From positions 1 to 7,208 of the forward strand of contig JBFRWC010000077.1 in the NCBI GenBank assembly GCA_051439365.1: DNA of 7,208 nt. The letters are read 5' to 3'. Of the stretch, positions 6,091 to 7,208 are shown in pieces. Source of the DNA: JAAHGY01 sp051439365 (GTDB lineage Bacteria > Cyanobacteriota > Cyanobacteriia > CAKZMO01). The notes beneath the pieces were generated by a model. The model saw nothing but the letters and a program-made list of their open reading frames with translations, did not search any database and was not told the origin of the DNA. The number at the start of each line of letters is the position of its first letter. Positions within the stretch are counted from its first letter, which is position 1. Made by a program: the position numbers and the translations under genes.

Positions 6091-6440
6091 TCTGAGATGG
6101 TGTCAATTCGCTGAGGGTTTGCCGCAACGAGATGTCCAAATTCTAACGTCGAATCATCATTTCGCACCCGGATGCGACAAGAAGTATCGCTCTGAGTCAG
6201 AAGCAATCCATCACGCCTTGATTCGTGTCACTTGGCTTCCCAGCTTAGCCAATGGTTCTGTTTGAGCGCCACCCTCAATGCTTCCTGTCAAGAGATCGCT
6301 TACAAAACAGCTTCTTCTCTAACACACAGATACATTATGCAACATATTGCAATGTGAGGCGATCGCTTGTTGCGGTAAGCTGAATCGGGTAGGGTATCTT
6401 GTGCCGTTGGGTTGGACGGTACCGGGTAGCTGTGGCAACT

Positions 6441-6468
6441 CAACCAATTGTTCTCAACCAATTGTTCT
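6441..6468. repeat. 14-bp tandem direct repeat upstream of hemC
   Basis: CAACCAATTGTTCT occurs twice back to back (6441-6454 and 6455-6468), without mismatch. Each copy contains the palindrome CAATTG. It lies about 100 bp before the hemC start and is either a recent slippage duplication or a doubled binding site. Confidence 0.6.
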
Positions 6469-6565
6469 TGCTGACCTGCGGGTTCATCCATTAGCTTCAG
6501 TTTATCCAGCGATCCCCTCTTCTTCAACCCATTCTCTCTAGTCATTACCGTTAGTTTTTTAGATT

Positions 6566-7208
6566 ATGGTTGCGAGTTTTCCCCGTTCAGTTCGCATTGG
6601 TTCTCGAAAAAGTCAGCTAGCGCTAATTCAAACCCACTGGGTGCAGGGTGAGTTAAGCCGTGCGTTTCCCGATTGCTCTTTTGAGATAGATACGATGGAG
6701 ACTCAAGGGGATAAGGTTTTAGACGTAGCCTTATCGAAAATTGGGGATAAGGGGCTATTTACCCAGGAGTTAGAAGACAAAATTACCAACGGTGAGGTCG
6801 ATTTTGCGGTTCATTCCCTCAAGGACTTGCCCACTCGTTTACCGGAGGGTTTAATGTTGGGCTGCGTGACAGAGAGAGAGGATCCGGCCGATGCCGTGGT
6901 AGTGCACGAGAAACATCGGGACAAGCAGCTTGCGACCTTGCCGGAAGGTTCCGTTGTAGGGACTTCTTCTCTGCGGCGATTGGCCCAGTTGCGGCATCAC
7001 TACCCTCACCTCACATTTAAAGACATTCGAGGTAACTTGAACACGCGATTACGAAAGTTAGATGAAGGGCAGTATGATGCCACAATACTTGCAGTGGCTG
7101 GGTTGAAGCGAATGGGTTGGGGCGATCGCATTCACGAAACTCTATCTCCTGAGGTATCTCTCCATGCTGTTGGCCAAGGTGCCCTTGGGATTGAATGCCG
7201 CAGTGGGG
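6566..7208 (+). CDS. hemC: Porphobilinogen deaminase (hydroxymethylbilane synthase), partial
   Basis: The enzyme joins four porphobilinogen units into hydroxymethylbilane in the cytoplasm, a shared step of heme, chlorophyll and bilin synthesis. The first 214 of about 320 residues are here. Family motifs appear in order: RIGSRKSQLALIQ (10-22), TQGDK (46-50), GLFTQELE (63-70), and DFAVHSLKDLPT (79-90), whose Asp87 corresponds to the catalytic Asp84 of the E. coli enzyme. GTSSLRR (132-138), DIRGNLNTRL (153-162) and VGQGALGIEC (202-211) follow. The Cys that carries the dipyrromethane cofactor would lie about 30 residues beyond the right edge. The ATG at 6566 is the first possible start, because an in-frame TAG ends four bases before it. 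No Shine-Dalgarno sequence is seen. Transcription diverges from the cyclase gene. Confidence 0.97.
   Translation, partial: MVASFPRSVRIGSRKSQLALIQTHWVQGELSRAFPDCSFEIDTMETQGDKVLDVALSKIGDKGLFTQELEDKITNGEVDFAVHSLKDLPTRLPEGLMLGCVTEREDPADAVVVHEKHRDKQLATLPEGSVVGTSSLRRLAQLRHHYPHLTFKDIRGNLNTRLRKLDEGQYDATILAVAGLKRMGWGDRIHETLSPEVSLHAVGQGALGIECRSG

Larger units (their letters stand above)
5727..6565. other. Divergent intergenic region between the cyclase gene and hemC
   Basis: These 839 bases hold no gene I can support. They contain a strong dyad over a TATAAA box near the cyclase (5839-5860), two copies of ATGCAT flanking seven bases (5754-5772), perfect dyads at 5985-5999 and 6074-6090, an interrupted dyad around 6332-6355 (TGCAA, four bases, TTGCA), a HIP1 octamer at 6359-6366 and a 14-bp tandem duplication at 6441-6468. 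Open frames of 60-80 codons exist on both strands but lack ribosome binding sites or convincing protein character. hemC itself has no clear promoter in the last 150 bases. Confidence 0.6.
956..7129. repeat. Ten dispersed HIP1 octamers (GCGATCGC)
   Basis: Copies start at 956, 1216, 1535, 1760, 2308, 2719, 4761, 5349, 6359 and 7122. Seven lie inside coding sequence and three in intergenic or gene-end DNA. HIP1 is the highly iterated palindrome of many cyanobacterial genomes, so the density both marks the lineage and argues that the window is native chromosome rather than recently acquired DNA. Confidence 0.95.

Noticed and set aside
6018..6206. Minus-strand ORF of 62 codons starting at TTG, with AAGG about eight bases upstream
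   Set aside because: The start is a TTG, the protein (containing RIRVRNDDSTLEFGHLVAAN) matches no family I know, and a hairpin lies within it. It could be a gene remnant, since another minus frame (6211-6291, without ATG) is open just before it, but evidence is too thin to call.
6300..6545. Overlapping ORFs on both strands (81 codons minus, 64 codons plus at 6347-6541)
   Set aside because: They oppose each other, lack ribosome binding sites, have no recognisable protein features and include the 14-bp tandem repeat. Probably chance open frames in the hemC upstream region.

Overview
The window is cyanobacterial chromosome. Three things show this: the 5' end of psaA (photosystem I core protein), a hemC of cyanobacterial type, and ten copies of the HIP1 octamer GCGATCGC, where about 0.1 would be expected by chance in 7.2 kb. 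The psaA N-terminus is of ordinary chlorophyll-a type. The species cannot be fixed from this stretch.

Layout, left to right. (1) 1-308, minus strand: first 102 codons of psaA, running off the left edge. (2) 309-1123: an 815-bp divergent intergenic region. It holds candidate psaA promoters (a perfect TATAAT at 619-624 and an upstream TATAGT), an RpaB/HLR1-like site at 858-875, and a compact set of inverted repeats at 469-589 ending in a perfect 10-bp hairpin followed by a T run. The T run lies in plus orientation, so this could be an unannotated small RNA antisense to the psaA leader, or a structured psaA leader. (3) 1124-2302, plus: a secreted lipoprotein of unknown function with two beta-rich modules and a highly acidic tail with no basic residues. 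(4) 2303-2396: a short convergent spacer. Its left edge is a perfect 30-bp palindrome centred on a HIP1 site and overlapping the lipoprotein stop codon. (5) 2397-5726, minus: a soluble adenylate cyclase of 1109 residues with six PAS domains and one C-terminal class III catalytic domain. All residues that define ATP specificity and catalysis are visible. (6) 5727-6565: an 839-bp divergent intergenic region with a perfect 10+10 dyad over a TATAAA box upstream of the cyclase, two further dyads and a 14-bp tandem duplication, but no gene I can support. (7) 6566-7208, plus: hemC, running off the right edge.

How they fit together: psaA needs large amounts of chlorophyll, and hemC feeds the tetrapyrrole pathway that makes it. 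The cyclase is a multi-sensor source of cAMP. A shared light or redox response is plausible but is inference only, since no operon links these genes. The least explained parts are the putative RNA at about 428-589, the HIP1-centred palindrome and the dyad in the cyclase promoter region. Most regulatory calls are pattern matches by eye and carry low to moderate confidence.
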